Positions 11,189 through 26,470 are shown, numbered from the stretch's first letter. The stretch is DNA of 64,000 bases from Oscarella lobularis (GCF_947507565.1 NC_089184.1:868001-932000), one strand, 5' to 3'. Translations and numbers: made by a program. The notes: generated by a model not told the origin, from the letters alone.

Positions 11189-11262
11189 TTGGCCGATCAC
11201 GTTTGAGAGCCCCTCCCACCAGGGCGCGCGCGGGCGAAGCCCGCGCGCCCTGGTGGGAGGAG
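11189..11262. repeat. Dispersed repeat copy 2 with long GC-rich inverted repeat (MITE-like)
   Basis: The left part (TTGGCCGATCACGTTTGAGA...) matches 2234-2276. It runs into CCCACCAGGGCGCGCGCGGG, a GAA-type loop, then CCCGCGCGCCCTGGTGGGAG. The two arms are complementary over about 20 bp with one dinucleotide length difference, so a stable hairpin is predicted at about 11214-11258. This architecture fits a small non-autonomous element or foldback. No transposase gene is present. Confidence 0.7.
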
Positions 11263-11325
11263 GTGGGAGAGAATTAATTCATCATTCATTAATTATTTAA
11301 TTGTTCCTTTTATCTCATAACCATT

Positions 11326-14300
11326 TTACCGAACTGCACCGTAAGTTACGAGCGACTGGTGCTTACTGCTAAAAATCGAATTCGTCGGCGAAGAGCGAGC
11401 CGATGACTCCGAAAACGAATGTGGCGTTGGGCTCATTTCCTCGCTCGACTGCACCGGCTTTCGTCGCGCCTCCATGACGCTCGGCCTTTTCGTCTTTCCG
11501 AGCGCCTGACGCAGCAACTCCTTCGCCGAAGGCTCCAAAGTAACATGCGGCGCATCAGTACGACTAGTCGCCCTTGCCTCCTCCGGAATGTCGTTCGACA
11601 TCGGTATCGGAGTCGGCGTGCGATTTCCGTAGAGTTCGAGACGCAGCTTCGGCGTTTCAGCTCCCGTCCTCGAACTCGGAGTCGGCGTGCGATTTCCGTA
11701 GAGTTGGAGACGTGGCTTCGGCATTTCAGCTCCCGTCGTCGAACTCTCGATTGACGACGGACGCGAGAGTCGTTCCTTTGCCGAACTCAATATATCTGAG
11801 TCGGTCATCACCGCTTTCTCCGTGATTTCCCGCAGTCGATCGACCGCCGTGATCGTCGATTCTTTGCAGGAATGTATCGATGCTGCCGGCGGACCGTGTT
11901 TTCGCCGTCGACGCGACGTCGTCGTCGTCGACGGTCGCGACGATTCGCTCGACGAACTGCAAGGTCGTTGACTCCGTCGTTCCTTTTGCTTCTGTTGTCG
12001 TCGTCCCGAAAGAATCGACGATCCTTTCTTGCGAGAGACGTCGTTCAAGTACGGATTTCCTCGTACATGTTCGATTAGATATTTCTTCATTTCTTGAAGC
12101 GACGCTTGGCTTCCGCTAGGAACGAGTCCCGTCATCACCGAGCTCGTAATACTGTGGTGCGATTCGCTTGATAAGATGCCTCCACCGCCGCTTGCGCCGC
12201 CGCTTGCAGTACCGGTTTTTTCTGGAATCACCGAATTAACGGATCGTGCATTTCCGACGCCCGCCGAGCTGACGGCAAGCGACCCGCGCGCTTTCACTTT
12301 CAACGCCGCTTGCGCTTGACGAAGAAATTTATTGCCTATAAAGCTGCTCGACACGCTGCCCAACGATCCGCGACGAGCGACGGCGATTGCAGGCAATGAT
12401 AGCGAGTCGAGCCGCGACGGCACCGTCGTCGTCCTCGCCGCCGCCGCCGGAGCCATCGCTTCTGATAGATCAGGACTCGGTGACAGAAGACTGGCAGGAC
12501 CGATTCTATCGACGTTGAGCGGATTGGCGCAGATGCGATCGTGCACGTGAATGAAGAGGGGAATATAGGCCAAATAGTCGAGAAACCAAACCTTCGAGAA
12601 AATATTTCATAGAGAAAATAAATAAACTTATTAAATATCTTTGCTCACTTTTCCCGAGTTTGATGGGTCGCATCGGCGAATGACTTGGTCTTCGACTCGT
12701 TTGCTTACGCCGCCCGCCTTGAGTTCAATCTGGAGGAGGTCCGTGTCAATGTAAATCTTGTATCCTTTCGTTTTCTTCGAATCTTCCTCGTCGGCACCGA
12801 CAAACAAGCGCTAAAAAAAAAGAGGGAGTAAGAGTCGCGAGGAAAAGTGGACTAAGTGTACTTTGTAGAATTCGAGCCTTCTCTCCACTTGCATCATGTC
12901 TAGACCTTCTAATAATTTTCTTGCTTCGTTGCTAGAAATAGTTGATTTGAGACGAATTGCCGGTGATTTAGATCTCATACTTACTCCAATGCACATATGC
13001 GTTCGCACACTGCCGTCGTAACGGCGAACATTTTGAAAGTTATTGGCGCGCCTTCAAGTTCCAAAACCTGGTCAAGAATTTCATAAAACGATAAATCCTA
13101 TGGTAGATTTACTCGCCTTTAGCACGTAATTTAGCTGTCTTCGCGATATGTTAGTTGTGCTAGGTATAGTTTCCAAAGCCAAAAGGAGTTGCTAAAATGA
13201 AAAAAATATTTCGAGGTCCCTAAGTTCAAATATCAATTTACGTCATAGGTAATTATTCCGTCCTCGTCGTCGTCTTCGGCCGCGAAAGCTCTCGCATAAC
13301 CCTGCATCTTGCTCCGATCAACAACGTGAAAGCGAGCCAAATAATCAATAGCAGATCCTAGCGAAAAAATATCCTATCAACCATACCCCCCGTTACGTTC
13401 ACATTACATACCGTCTCGAGTTTTCTGCTTAGAATCTTCGAGATCAGCTTCGGCTTTTCTACAAATCCCATACGTTTACAGAGAGCCACCAAATAAACCA
13501 ATGACTTACTGCAGCACTTCCTTTGCTCGAATCTGTATCTGAATAGACCGTCGCGCTTTCTGCTTTCTATTAATTGACTCCCCTAGGAAAGAAATCTCGA
13601 TTTCCGTAGAAGACGTCAACTCTTCTCCTACAGGGCTTTCGTTTCAACGGAGTCGCATTGTGAACCGATCCGATGCCGCTTCGCGCAATTTCTTCCGCCG
13701 ACGCCGAACTGTCGTCGTCCGGCACGTCGGTCTTCTCGTCGTCGCCGGCGTCGCTCACCGTGTCGTGATCCGAAACGTTCGAGCTGCCGGAAAGCGACGA
13801 CGATCGAGATCGCATCAGGGCGCCGGCACGTTGAAACGAATGCAACGGCGCGTACGAAGACCAATGGGTTCCAATGCCATCGCCGACGGCGACGGAGGAC
13901 GAATTCAATGAAGGTAGCTTAGGCACCGAACTCATCTGCGTTACAAATGCTACGCCGCTTCCGCTTTCTTCAGCACGTCGTTGCCGTCTCGAAAGAGGCG
14001 GAACTAAAAAGAAGAAACAATTGCGTAAATCTGTAATGACGTCAAAATTCTTACGTTTGATTGATGATGTATGATGTTGATCTATTGCGCTTGACATCAC
14101 CGAGCTCGCCATTCTATCTCCGTCGGGCAACGGCGACGACGACGCCGACGAAGAGGGAGACGGCAAACGTCGACCAACCGGTTCTCTTACACTTACAGCA
14201 CTTGCGGCGGTTGGGATAGGCGGTAGAGTCGCCGTTCTCTCTTCTTCGTCGCTCGAGTTCGAGTTCCTTTGACTCGGTACGGCGCTCGGCACTTGCAGCT

Positions 14301-16981
14301 GAACGGCGCCGTGCGTCATCGCGACCGACGTTGGCGGAACACCGACGAGAACGCTTGAATTTATCGACGACGTGCTCGCTATGCCGTGTCGTCCTCGATG
14401 TCGGCGGGGCCGCGGATCGCGAGAACGATTTGTCGCCACCGAACGACGATGAAAGCTGACGTTGCTGATGTAACTGAAAAAAGCCGTTGCTAACATTCAA
14501 TCCATTTTAATTAATTCAAACCTTTGCTGATCTTCCGTTTCTATGGCAAATACGCTGCCTGGATCAGGATCGGGAGAAGATAAGGGTTCGCCAGTGGAGT
14601 CCTATATAAAATTGTACTGTATATTGAGATGAGAGGTAAGAGACGTCTTTTCTCTACCGAGTCGACGTCCTTGCTGTATCCCGGCGGTGGATGGCGATAA
14701 AACTGCTCGCCAGCCGACGACACAAACGAGACCTTAATCGCAGATGACTCCCCTTTGAATTCAAGACCACTAGCTTCCTGTCCGTCCAATCCTACACAAG
14801 ACGATAATACCACGGAACGCAATAATAGGACTTTGCGGCCAAACCTTGGGCAACGTTAATCACATTTCTCGGCTGTCTAGACACGACCGTACTAACGGAC
14901 GGCAACGAGAGCGGATATCGGTGTATTCCTAAAACGTGCGCGTATATAAATAATTTTCGTTTTATCCGCGTGGAGAACATAGCCAGCCACCTGATGGAGA
15001 TGACGGAGGTGTCTCTCTCGGCATGCTGGCGTCGTCGTCGTCATCGTCAACGTCGCTGCCGTCTTCGCTAGAGCTCACATAGGCACTGCGACTTCGTTTT
15101 GGCAACGCAATAGAACGTTTCGCCTCCGAGCGGGCATTCTCTCCCTCCAGCCAATTTTTATCCTCATCCATGACCACTTGAGCGGGACGCGTAAGAGGAG
15201 AAGCGGCGGCATTCGTCGAAACGATTTGAGATGGATTTTCGCTCTCTCCGAGGTTCCGTCTCAGCGCTTGCACGCCGCCAACCGCAAACGATCCGACGCT
15301 GCTGGCGACGTCGCTCGACGGCACCGTATCAAGTTGAGTCGGCTTCAAGAGCGTACTGCCCGTGTGATCCACGACGCCGACGCGCCGTTGTCGCGCCGAC
15401 TGACTCCCCACCGTGTGAGCCGATTCCGTCGACAGTCGATCGCCGCTCGAACGCCGCTGATCGGAACTCCGTAGTCGATAACGTCGACTCTCCGACGACG
15501 GCGCGGCGCTTTCTTCGCGATCTGTTCCGGCGTCCGGCCGAAGTAACTCGCGTCGCGATCGACGTCGCTGGCGATCCTTTTCCCGCTGCTCTATCAGATT
15601 ACATTCGCTGTTGCTACTCGAGTCCGTATCGGGATGTCGGCTCTGACGGCTTCGATCGCCTTGGGATCGTCGTCGCCGATCATTTCGTTTCAAAGTTCCG
15701 CCTCCTCCTTCGGGACCCAATAAACCGTCGTTGGGTGGCGCTGGAGCGGCTTGTTGCGACGAATGCAGAGTGGGGGTAGCAGGCAATTCGACACTGCCCT
15801 TCTCCTGCACACTCCTTGGCTCTTCCTGAGTCGTTTTCTCAACCTTCTCGTCATTTTTGTCCTCATTCAACGGCGGTTGTTGGTTGGACGGAACTATGCT
15901 TTGACCGTAGTTACCGTACTCGTTCTCACCGTCGTCGTCGTCGCCGCCGTCGTTTTTAGTGTTCGAAGAAGACGACGTCGCGCGTCTAGTGCGACTCGTC
16001 TTTCGCACGCGAGTGGTCACTCCGTCGCCGGGGGTGATCGGCATTAAAACGTTTCGCTTTCCGCCAAAGTCGGAGTCGGCAGAATCGAGCGGCACTGACG
16101 ACGACACCGACGACAAGGGACGTCGTCGCGGTACGTTTCCGGTGCTCTCGTAATCGTCGGCAGCGCCAATGACGTCACTCCCGCCACCTACAACGCTCGC
16201 AAGGCTTTCTCTTCTTTGCACGACGGAAATCGCCGCCGCCGCCGCCGCCGTCGCCGTCTTGCTAAACGATTGAGACGTTTCCGTGGAAATCTTCTTTGTT
16301 CGAAAACTCTCAACGGACGTTCTCCGCATCGTTTCTTCTTCTTCTCTATCGCTATCATCTCCGTCGTCGTTTTTATCGTCGTCGTCGTCATCGTCTTCGT
16401 CACTCCTGTCGTTGTCGTCGTCGATGACGTCACTTTGATTTTCCATCAATCTCTCCTCCTCCGACTCTTCGTCTGAATCATTACTAAACACTTGACTCGT
16501 TTCTTTCAAAGGTTCGGCTTCACTACCCGCACTCTCGTCCCGCCCCGACAGACTCCGTCTCTTCGTCTGACGATGCGTCGACGGCTTACTTCCGTGTTTT
16601 CCGCGCCGTCGCCGCCGTCTCTGACTCTCCAACCCCGCGTCCCTCTGACTCTCCTCCTCTTCATCCTCATCGTTTCCGCCGCCGCCGCCGCCGCCGCGCC
16701 GCCGCCGTCCTCCGGCAGCATGTCGCGATTTAGTTTGTCGAACGCGACGCCGTCGTCCTCCGCGTTCTCTCCTCTCCGACGACTCGTCTCCGCTCTCGAC
16801 GCGCCGCCGTCTCTCGCCGTCCTCGCTTCGTCGCCTCTTCGTCTTACTGTCCTTCCGTTTCCGAACGCGCGGCTCCGGACGAACGCTGCCGCCGCCGTCG
16901 CCGCCGCCGTCGCTAAATACCGCGTCATCATCTTGACTCAAATCGAGAGACGACGAGTCGGGATTTTTCGCCGGTTCGCCG

Positions 16982-17013
<32 letters not shown>

Positions 17014-18325
17014 TTCGTCGAGTCGACTCTCTTCCGGAAATCGCCTGACGGCTCCCTTGACTTCTTCCTCGACGCCGGACAAATCCGTTCCTTCGAACTC
17101 CACAATCTCACCTCGTTTTCCGCGTAGCTTTCGCTTTGATGATTTTCCGTGTTTCAGTTTGATTCGCGAGCCGGAGCGCACGGACGATCCGCCGCTGGCG
17201 GCGCTTAGCGCTCGAATCTCCTCCGCGACGTCTTCTCTGCTTCCGCTCTTGCTCTTACTGACGCTTTCGAGTGAATTCGAGTTATCTTTCTCGGCGAGTA
17301 CAATGCTCACGGATCCCTAGAAGAAAAGATGCGAATTTTTTTTTGTAAAAAAGCGCGTATTCGTATTTACGTCGTCTTCAGTGTTTTGTGGGCCCCAGTA
17401 GTTGGGATCACGCATAAGCACCTGGCGGAATCCTCCTCCAATCCTCGCGAAAAGATTCTAAATGAGAGATATATAGATATATGATATGCTCACACAAGGT
17501 CTTCTCCTTACCCGTTCTCTTCTGTTCATGTTTATGACGTGTTTCACGCAAGGCATGGGTTCGTTCTAAAAAAATTCTCAATTACCGAAGCTTAAAAAAT
17601 TGGTTTTATTAATCTCCTGGTAGGACACCTGTTGCATCCTTTGCACAATCCGTCTCCGTCTGTCCGGTCGGCCCGTACACAGGGAGAGCGGGTGAACGAA
17701 GTTGATATAACGTAGTTGATCAGGCATTCTCTAAATACATAAACAATGAGACTAATAAAAAATTCCGGGGGCTCCTCATCTATCATTCTAAGGCTCTTGG
17801 GCTCTTATGTAAACAAACCTGCTTCCTTACGCTTTTTATCGATCCCTAAGAGCCTCGCGGCGCGGTTATGCGAAGGTACGGTATCCCCTGGCTACGCCAC
17901 TAACAACAACACCTCGACAAAAACTCACCAGAATCGCGACGTTCGGCTCTAACAACGGCTTCCCTCGTTGATACTTCTTCCTATTAACCGTCATCCATCG
18001 GACGAGCGCCGAATTTTGGCGTCGTGCGACGACTTTGGGGGCAGCGAAGTAGGTGGTGCCCCGCCTCCCTACGCGACAGTGTAACAAAGTCTCGGTCGAA
18101 AAGAGATCGTAGGTCAAGAAGTGTAATCAACCGCGGTGTCCTACTAGTCCCCCACTCACGTCGCGTCGTCTTGTGAATGTGAGGCAGGCTGCCGGGAAGC
18201 GATTTCGACGCCAAACCGCGACGAATCGGACGCGTTCGCGCGACGACGCATTCCGTGCTCAAACTCAAAAGCGAGCGCGCTTTCGTCGGCTCGGGAACGG
18301 GCAGACGATTGCGATCGTCGGCCAT
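11326..18325 (-). CDS. Large unrecognised charged/Ser-rich protein with EF-hand-like C-terminal region
   Basis: I do not recognise this gene; it is read here as one transcription unit with many exons. The start is the ATG at 18323-18325 (MADDRNRLPVPEPTKARS), chosen because its exon splices in frame at donor 18159 to an exon reading RRGTTYFAAPKVVARRQNSA. Short conserved-looking exons follow (YINFVHPLSL, PCVKHVINMNRRER, FARIGGGFRQVLMRDPNYWG). Then comes a single exon of about 2.3 kb (about 14990-17310) that is almost entirely disordered, with poly-Gly, Asp/Glu runs and Arg/Ser-rich stretches. Further low-complexity exons lie at 13570-14500. The C-terminal part is ordered again: DDDEDGIITYD (about 13255-13290) and RRCDPSNSGK (about 12650-12680) resemble EF-hand loops. 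It ends in another Ser-rich tail with its stop at 11326-11328. It could be two genes; one gene is preferred because open exons continue without a clear internal start. Confidence 0.55.
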
Positions 18326-18614
18326 CACAACAGAAACCCGAGGGGAAGTGCACCTGTGCCGTCTCAGCGCACTCTAACGACTAATTCTATTACGATGGCT
18401 GCGGCGGAAGCGCCGCACCCCCAACGTCTGCAAACGATTTTACGCTAGACTCGGCGCCACCGAAGCAATGTCAGAGAGCTGTCTGTCTCTACACCGTAGC
18501 TCTATCCATAGATGCTCTATCTGCTCTATCGTGGCTATGTGTCAGTCACGTGCACACGTGTCACTCAGCTGCCTATACCTGGTGAAGCAAATGCTAACGA
18601 TCTATAAAACACAG

Positions 18615-20548
18615 TCAATAATCGGGAGTTACCAGGTCAAATTCTTTCGTTTCCTTTTTTGTAACAGGGAGTTTCGAAGAGCCATTGTAAGACCAGAGAA
18701 GATGCTCGCGCATTTTTAGAGCTGGAAAGAGCTCTGAGTCTTGCCTCCTTCGTACAACAGCACCAATTTGTTGATTGCACCATGACATCGCGCACTTAAC
18801 GCTGTCGCCTATATCTATGCCATCAATACTATGTACAACGTGAAATTGAGACAGCCACCGAGCATTATTGCTAATGTCTTCACCAATGCTGATTCTGTGA
18901 ACCGTTCCTAGTTTTCGTATGCTATCACCTCTGCACAGAAAACTCGAACAATATTTGCAGAAGAATTCAACCTGTGTCATGTCGTAAGGGTGACCGCGTC
19001 TAGATTGCTTTTTGGCTTTCTTCTTCTCCTTTTCTTGCTGCAGACGTTTTATCTTTTTATCTCTCTGTTCAGTACTCATCTTTTCAAATTTAGTCAGAGC
19101 GTCCTCCAAAAGACCTTTCTTAGCTAGATCTGCTTCATCCGCTTCTGAACTAGGAAAATCTTTCTGAAGCTCATGTAAGGTTTCTTTCACACGGACTATT
19201 CGGAGCGACTCCAGACTTCCACACAATTTGTACAACTCCTCCAGTGTACCTTCAAGAGTTGATTCGTCACCCGTTCTAATAGAGGACGTCAATCCAAGAA
19301 CCTTGGGAAGTTTTAAACCCAGTCGTTTTGTTTCATGATAAAAGTTCATGATTTTCTTATATGGGTGTTTGCCGTGAGTGTGGTGGCACTCGTCAAAGAT
19401 TAATAGATCGACGTCCCCGATGCTCATTTTTTTGAAGTCTTCCTTTCCCATTAGATGATTAACTAATACCTGTGCTGTAACAACAATAACCTGATATCTT
19501 CTATCTTTGACCAGGTCCTCCAGCTGTGGCATCTGGTCACTCGTCAACTCAGCCCCCGTCAGCTCAGCCACCTCCCACGGAGCTAATTCTCGCTCGAGAT
19601 GAAGCAAAGCCTTGCTTGCTCGTTGACGCGTGTTCACTAGAAACAAAGCGGTGAATGTTTCGGGAGGCGGTGAACCAAGCATATGGCGTTTGATAATTTC
19701 CGCAGCGACCAAAGTCTTTCCTGATCCAATAGGCGCTAAAATGATTACATTCTCCGGTGGAGACATAGCGGCGTTGACTAACTCTTTCTGATAAGCTCGA
19801 AGTGTAGAAGATTGGCAAGTTTGAGACGAGTCTGGTAGTACTTCAGGAGATAATTTTGGTGCCAGCAAGGGAAGCTGACTACCAACAATTTCTTCTTCTT
19901 TCACTTGAGGCGAAGAAACTGAGCCTTCAATTGCTGATTTGATTTTCTTTTCACAGGCCCCATCTACAAATACATGTATTTGAGAATACCTAAGAATATA
20001 CAGTGTGCTGTAGTTACCTAAAGGAGCTCCGAGTCCGTCACTTTCCACAGTGCCGGCAACAGCAAGCTCCAAGTCCACCGATTTGCTTCGATCATCAACA
20101 TAATTTTCTCTCAGTAGCAACGTCGCGGGATCCTTTCGAGGCGAAGGCGTTGAGCCGAGTGGGAGAGACGAAGACCGTCTGGGTGTGGCCTCTCCTTTGG
20201 CCATTTTCTCGGCCTCTACGCGTATAAGAAAGCAGTTGCTTTTATATCCCCAAAGACGTTCAATCGCACATCTGCCATACCTTGGTACTCGGCGACTTTT
20301 TGCTTTAGATCGTTTCTTCCGGCTTCTTGGAGAAGCTCCACGAGAGTTTCTAACTTTTCTTTGCCCAATTCGTCAACTTCTTCAAGCCTCTGAATAAGAT
20401 CTAGCGGCGTTGTCACTGTTTCGAGTTTTCCGACCGAAAGAATGTCCCTGCACATGTACTTCATGTCCATTAGATCTTCAACTTTCAGCTCATGTGCAAT
20501 GTAAATCATCAACTTGCGGTAAAGGCCTATGGAAGTTGAAGCGACCAT
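18615..20548 (-). CDS. RIG-I-like protein: death-effector domain, HEL1 ATPase half and RIG-I-type CTD, no HEL2
   Basis: Predicted cytosolic innate-immune RNA sensor of about 600 residues with unusual architecture. Exon 1 (about 20283-20548) encodes a DED-like helical bundle (YRKLMIYIAHELKVEDLMDM, then TPLDLIQRLEEVDEL) comparable to FADD and caspase-8. A 67-bp intron joins it in frame to a linker. After a second small intron (about 19963-20017) one exon encodes the first helicase half: TLRAYQKELV, Walker A APIGSGKT, motif II DECHHTHGKHPY and LGLTSS. It then reads LEELYKLCGSLESLRIVRVK, which aligns with the start of the RIG-I HEL2i insert. The reading frame passes directly, through a Lys/Glu-rich helix, into a RIG-I C-terminal domain with both zinc pairs (CKYC and CAMSWC, C-x2-C and C-x4-C). 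HEL2 motifs are absent from the continuous frame, so it should bind but not translocate. The stop is at 18615-18617. Confidence 0.85.
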
Positions 20549-20641
20549 TGCGAAGTTTTCACTTTCAGTCTAGCACGCTAGACACTACACCCTCAGTAAA
20601 ATGTGAGGTATAAAGCAGCTACTGTACATTAATTAATTAAT

Positions 20642-21655
20642 TTACAACACGACGACCGTTTTGAGCCGTCGTAATTGGTCCTCAATTTTCTGCTCCAAGA
20701 GTTCCCTTTTGTCGTCCAAGACCTGCCTCATGCTCTCTATGCTATCCTTGACGGCTTTGAAGCCTTCGCCGCATTCGCGGCGCAGTTCCTCGACGAACGC
20801 CTTGGAACGGGCCTCGCTCGTCTCGCTGTGCTCCCGCAGGCGTGTTCCTCGCGCCGACGTACGCTCCTGTCGTTGCTCCAACGCGCGGACGCTAACGGCC
20901 GACTCAGCCAGCTGTGACTCGACGGCGGATAGCCGCTGATCGCGAATAGAATTCGCCAATTCCAATTTCCCCGTCAATTGGACAATTCTTTCACTTTCCA
21001 TTTCCATCCAGCGGCGATCGGACGCAATAGCTGCTCGCACGTCCTCCGCCGCGCTCGCCTGTTGGCGAACGAACGAATCCAAACGAAGCGCGTGCGCAGT
21101 CAACTCAGACTCAAAATGAGAAATTTTTGACGTCATTTTTTCAAAATTCGAATTCAACGCGGAGTATCGTTCGGCGCTTTGCGATTCGAGTCGGGCGAGT
21201 TTTTCTTCGATGCCCTTCAAATCGGACGTCGTTCGACTCAAATCCGCTTCGCATCGAGCCAAGCGAGTCGACGACGAAACGTGAGCGTGACCGATCTTTC
21301 GCAAGGCGCCGTCGTTCGCGTGCAAACGATCGAGTGCGTCGCGCTGATCGCGTTCGAGACATTCGATGTCCGCCGCGATTCGTTTCACCGCTGCCGTGAT
21401 CGTGCGAACGTGGTCTCGCAGGAGAACGCGTTCGCGTCGCTCGCCGTGCCACGCTTCGTGGGTTTTCGCTCGATTCTCGAGGAGATCTTCCTTGATCGCG
21501 ATCGCTCGATCAACAAGCGTTTGCGTCGCAAATTCTTGCTGTCGAACGCGATCCTCCAAGCGATCCAGACGCCGAGACGAAGGGCGATTGACGTGACGGT
21601 AACGAGGCGAGGCGTCGTCGCGAGACAAAGGCACGAGCGACAAATCGCCGTCCAT
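20642..21655 (-). CDS. FAM81 family coiled-coil protein
   Basis: Intronless 337-residue protein, almost entirely helical coiled coil. The N-terminus has LVDRAIAIKEDLL and LLRDHVRTITAAVKRIAADI, and the C-terminus has FKAVKDSIESMRQVLDDK. These correspond to the conserved blocks of vertebrate FAM81A/B, which are of similar length (about 360-450). The vertebrate proteins are poorly characterised, so only a structural role is inferred. The ATG at 21653-21655 is the first in frame. Head-to-tail neighbours: the RIG-I-like gene starts 93 bp beyond its stop, and the ZnT5-like gene ends 143 bp upstream. Confidence 0.8.
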   Translation of the reverse strand: MDGDLSLVPLSRDDASPRYRHVNRPSSRRLDRLEDRVRQQEFATQTLVDRAIAIKEDLLENRAKTHEAWHGERRERVLLRDHVRTITAAVKRIAADIECLERDQRDALDRLHANDGALRKIGHAHVSSSTRLARCEADLSRTTSDLKGIEEKLARLESQSAERYSALNSNFEKMTSKISHFESELTAHALRLDSFVRQQASAAEDVRAAIASDRRWMEMESERIVQLTGKLELANSIRDQRLSAVESQLAESAVSVRALEQRQERTSARGTRLREHSETSEARSKAFVEELRRECGEGFKAVKDSIESMRQVLDDKRELLEQKIEDQLRRLKTVVVL

Positions 21656-21798
21656 GATTGTACGGGAGCCAACGAATGACGTCTACAGATTATTTGCCTT
21701 CGTTCGTCGGAAAAAAGACCCGCAGTAGTGTAATAAAGAATCTCTATCATCTAGTTTATAAATCGTGTCCCAAACCAAAGCGTTCCTGTGCACGTCAA

Positions 21799-24898
<3,100 letters not shown>

Positions 24899-24991
24899 CG
24901 TTCCGGGATCCTGGCCAACGTGCGTTGTCACGTGGAAGTGAAAACTCTCTTTTCTTTGTGATCAGGCTACGGATTCACCTAAGACGAAGCC
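24899..24991. promoter_or_regulatory. Shared bidirectional promoter, ZnT5-like / NSA2
   Basis: Only 93 bp separate the divergent start codons, so both promoters and 5' leaders must lie within it or overlap the neighbour. It contains a CACGTG E-box (in TTGTCACGTGGAAG) at about 24926-24940. No TATA box is evident. Confidence 0.5.
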
Positions 24992-26405
24992 ATGGTACGT
25001 ATTTGCCAGTAACATACGTGTTCGAATTTTTAAAACTGACTGGGGTCCCTTTCGGGATCTCGCGTAGCCTCAGAACGAATACATCGAGCAGGCGATAAAA
25101 AGGCACGGTCGCCGGCTGGATTACCACGAAAAAAAGTGAGCGTGCCCTTCGAATTCGCGTCGAGTTGATCGAACGCTCCCGACAGGAGAAAGAAACTGGC
25201 TCGAGCTCCGCACACGATCGCTTTGAAAGCGAAGAAATACCACGGACTGAAGTGAGCCATTTGCCAAGTCGTCGTTCTCGTTTTCCGCGCGATAATCGCA
25301 TCCTCTCTCTACACCACAGAGCGAAAATGTACAACAAGCAACGCCTCTCGGCGAAAATTCAAATGAAGAAAGCGTACATCAGATATTACATAATACATCT
25401 GCGTATATGTAATTGCGCATTATTTGTAGCATCAAGGCGCACGAAAAGAAAGACGTGCGGGTCAAAAATGCGGATAGCGCGCCTAAAGGAGCTGTACCTC
25501 CGTATCTATTAGACCGGTAAGGTTTGAAGAGAGAGAGAACCTGTACACGTTTTTTTATTCTGTGTGGGATCTAGTGAGCAACAGTCGCGAGCTAAGGTCC
25601 TATCAAATATGATTAAGCAAAAGCGAAAAGAAAAAGCTGTAAGAAGAAGGTGACATAGTAGGCCTATCCTATGCGTGGCCTTTTTTCTCTAGGGGAAATG
25701 GCAAGTGCCTTTGCCCAAAGTTCAAGCTGTTTCGGATGCAGACGTTTTCAAGGTCATTCGAACGGGAAAGCGAAAGAGTTAGTACGATAGGGGTCGGTTT
25801 CGCGCTCTTTCTGACTTTTTTACTGGCAGAAAAAGCCTGGAAACGTATGGTCACTAAGCCTTGTTTCGTCGGAGAAGGATTCACGCGACGCCCGCCGAAA
25901 TACGAGCGCTTCATTCGACCAATGGCAAGTCCAAGAGCCCACTCATAAACGTATTATAATCATTATTTCTTTTCTAAAGGGTCTCCGGTTCAAAAAGGCC
26001 CACGTAACCCATCCTGAGGTATTAAAAGTAATGACCTGTTTAGCTAGTTGCGAGTTGTTTATATGCAGCTCAAAGCGACCTTTTGCCTGCCTATTATTGG
26101 AGTAAAAAAGAATCCCTCGTCGCCTATGTTTACGCAACTGGGCGTTCTCACAAAGGGAACAGTTTTAGAGGTACAAAACTAAACATGTACTACTAATGTG
26201 TTTTACGTGTATTTTCCTCTTAGGTCAATGTTAGTGAACTGGGCCTTGTGACTCAAGGTGGTAAGGTTGTTTGGGGTAAGAGATTGATTTTCACAGTCCT
26301 ACTTGTCTCTTGCACTGTGGCTCTTTTTTTTTGTTAGGAAAATATGCACAAGTAACTAATCATCCGGAAAATGACGGCTGTGTCAATGCAGTGCTTCTAG
26401 TCTAA
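24992..26405 (+). CDS. NSA2: Ribosome biogenesis protein NSA2
   Basis: NSA2 is a nucleolar factor for 27S rRNA processing and 60S maturation. Ten or so short exons read continuously as the family protein: [20 protein letters not shown] (about 25072-25132), [91 protein letters not shown] and [10 protein letters not shown] with stop TAA at 26403-26405. The first coding exon is only the ATG (24992-24994), directly followed by donor GTACGT; the next exon begins with the Pro-Gln codons. The intron at 25925-25979 begins with GCAAGT, a GC-AG intron. Length and order match the roughly 260-residue family. Confidence 0.95.
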
Positions 26406-26470
26406 GACTTCTAATGTGACTTACAGTAGTTTTGGTTTTGTTTTGAATAAAACTAGAAATGTCTACGGTA

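Larger units (their letters stand above)
10354..11325. other. Repeat-rich intergenic region
   Basis: No exon with recognisable similarity is seen on either strand between the cPLA2 5' end and the 3' end of the next gene. The region holds a 35-bp tandem array (10611-10830), a GACA tetranucleotide run (11127-11172), a GC-rich hairpin element (11189-11262) and several TGACGTCA-like palindromes (about 10474, 11001, 11111). Confidence 0.65.

Noticed and set aside
16216..17127. Plus-strand long frames opposite the disordered exon
   Set aside because: Shadows of GC-rich, low-complexity minus-strand coding sequence; no homology.
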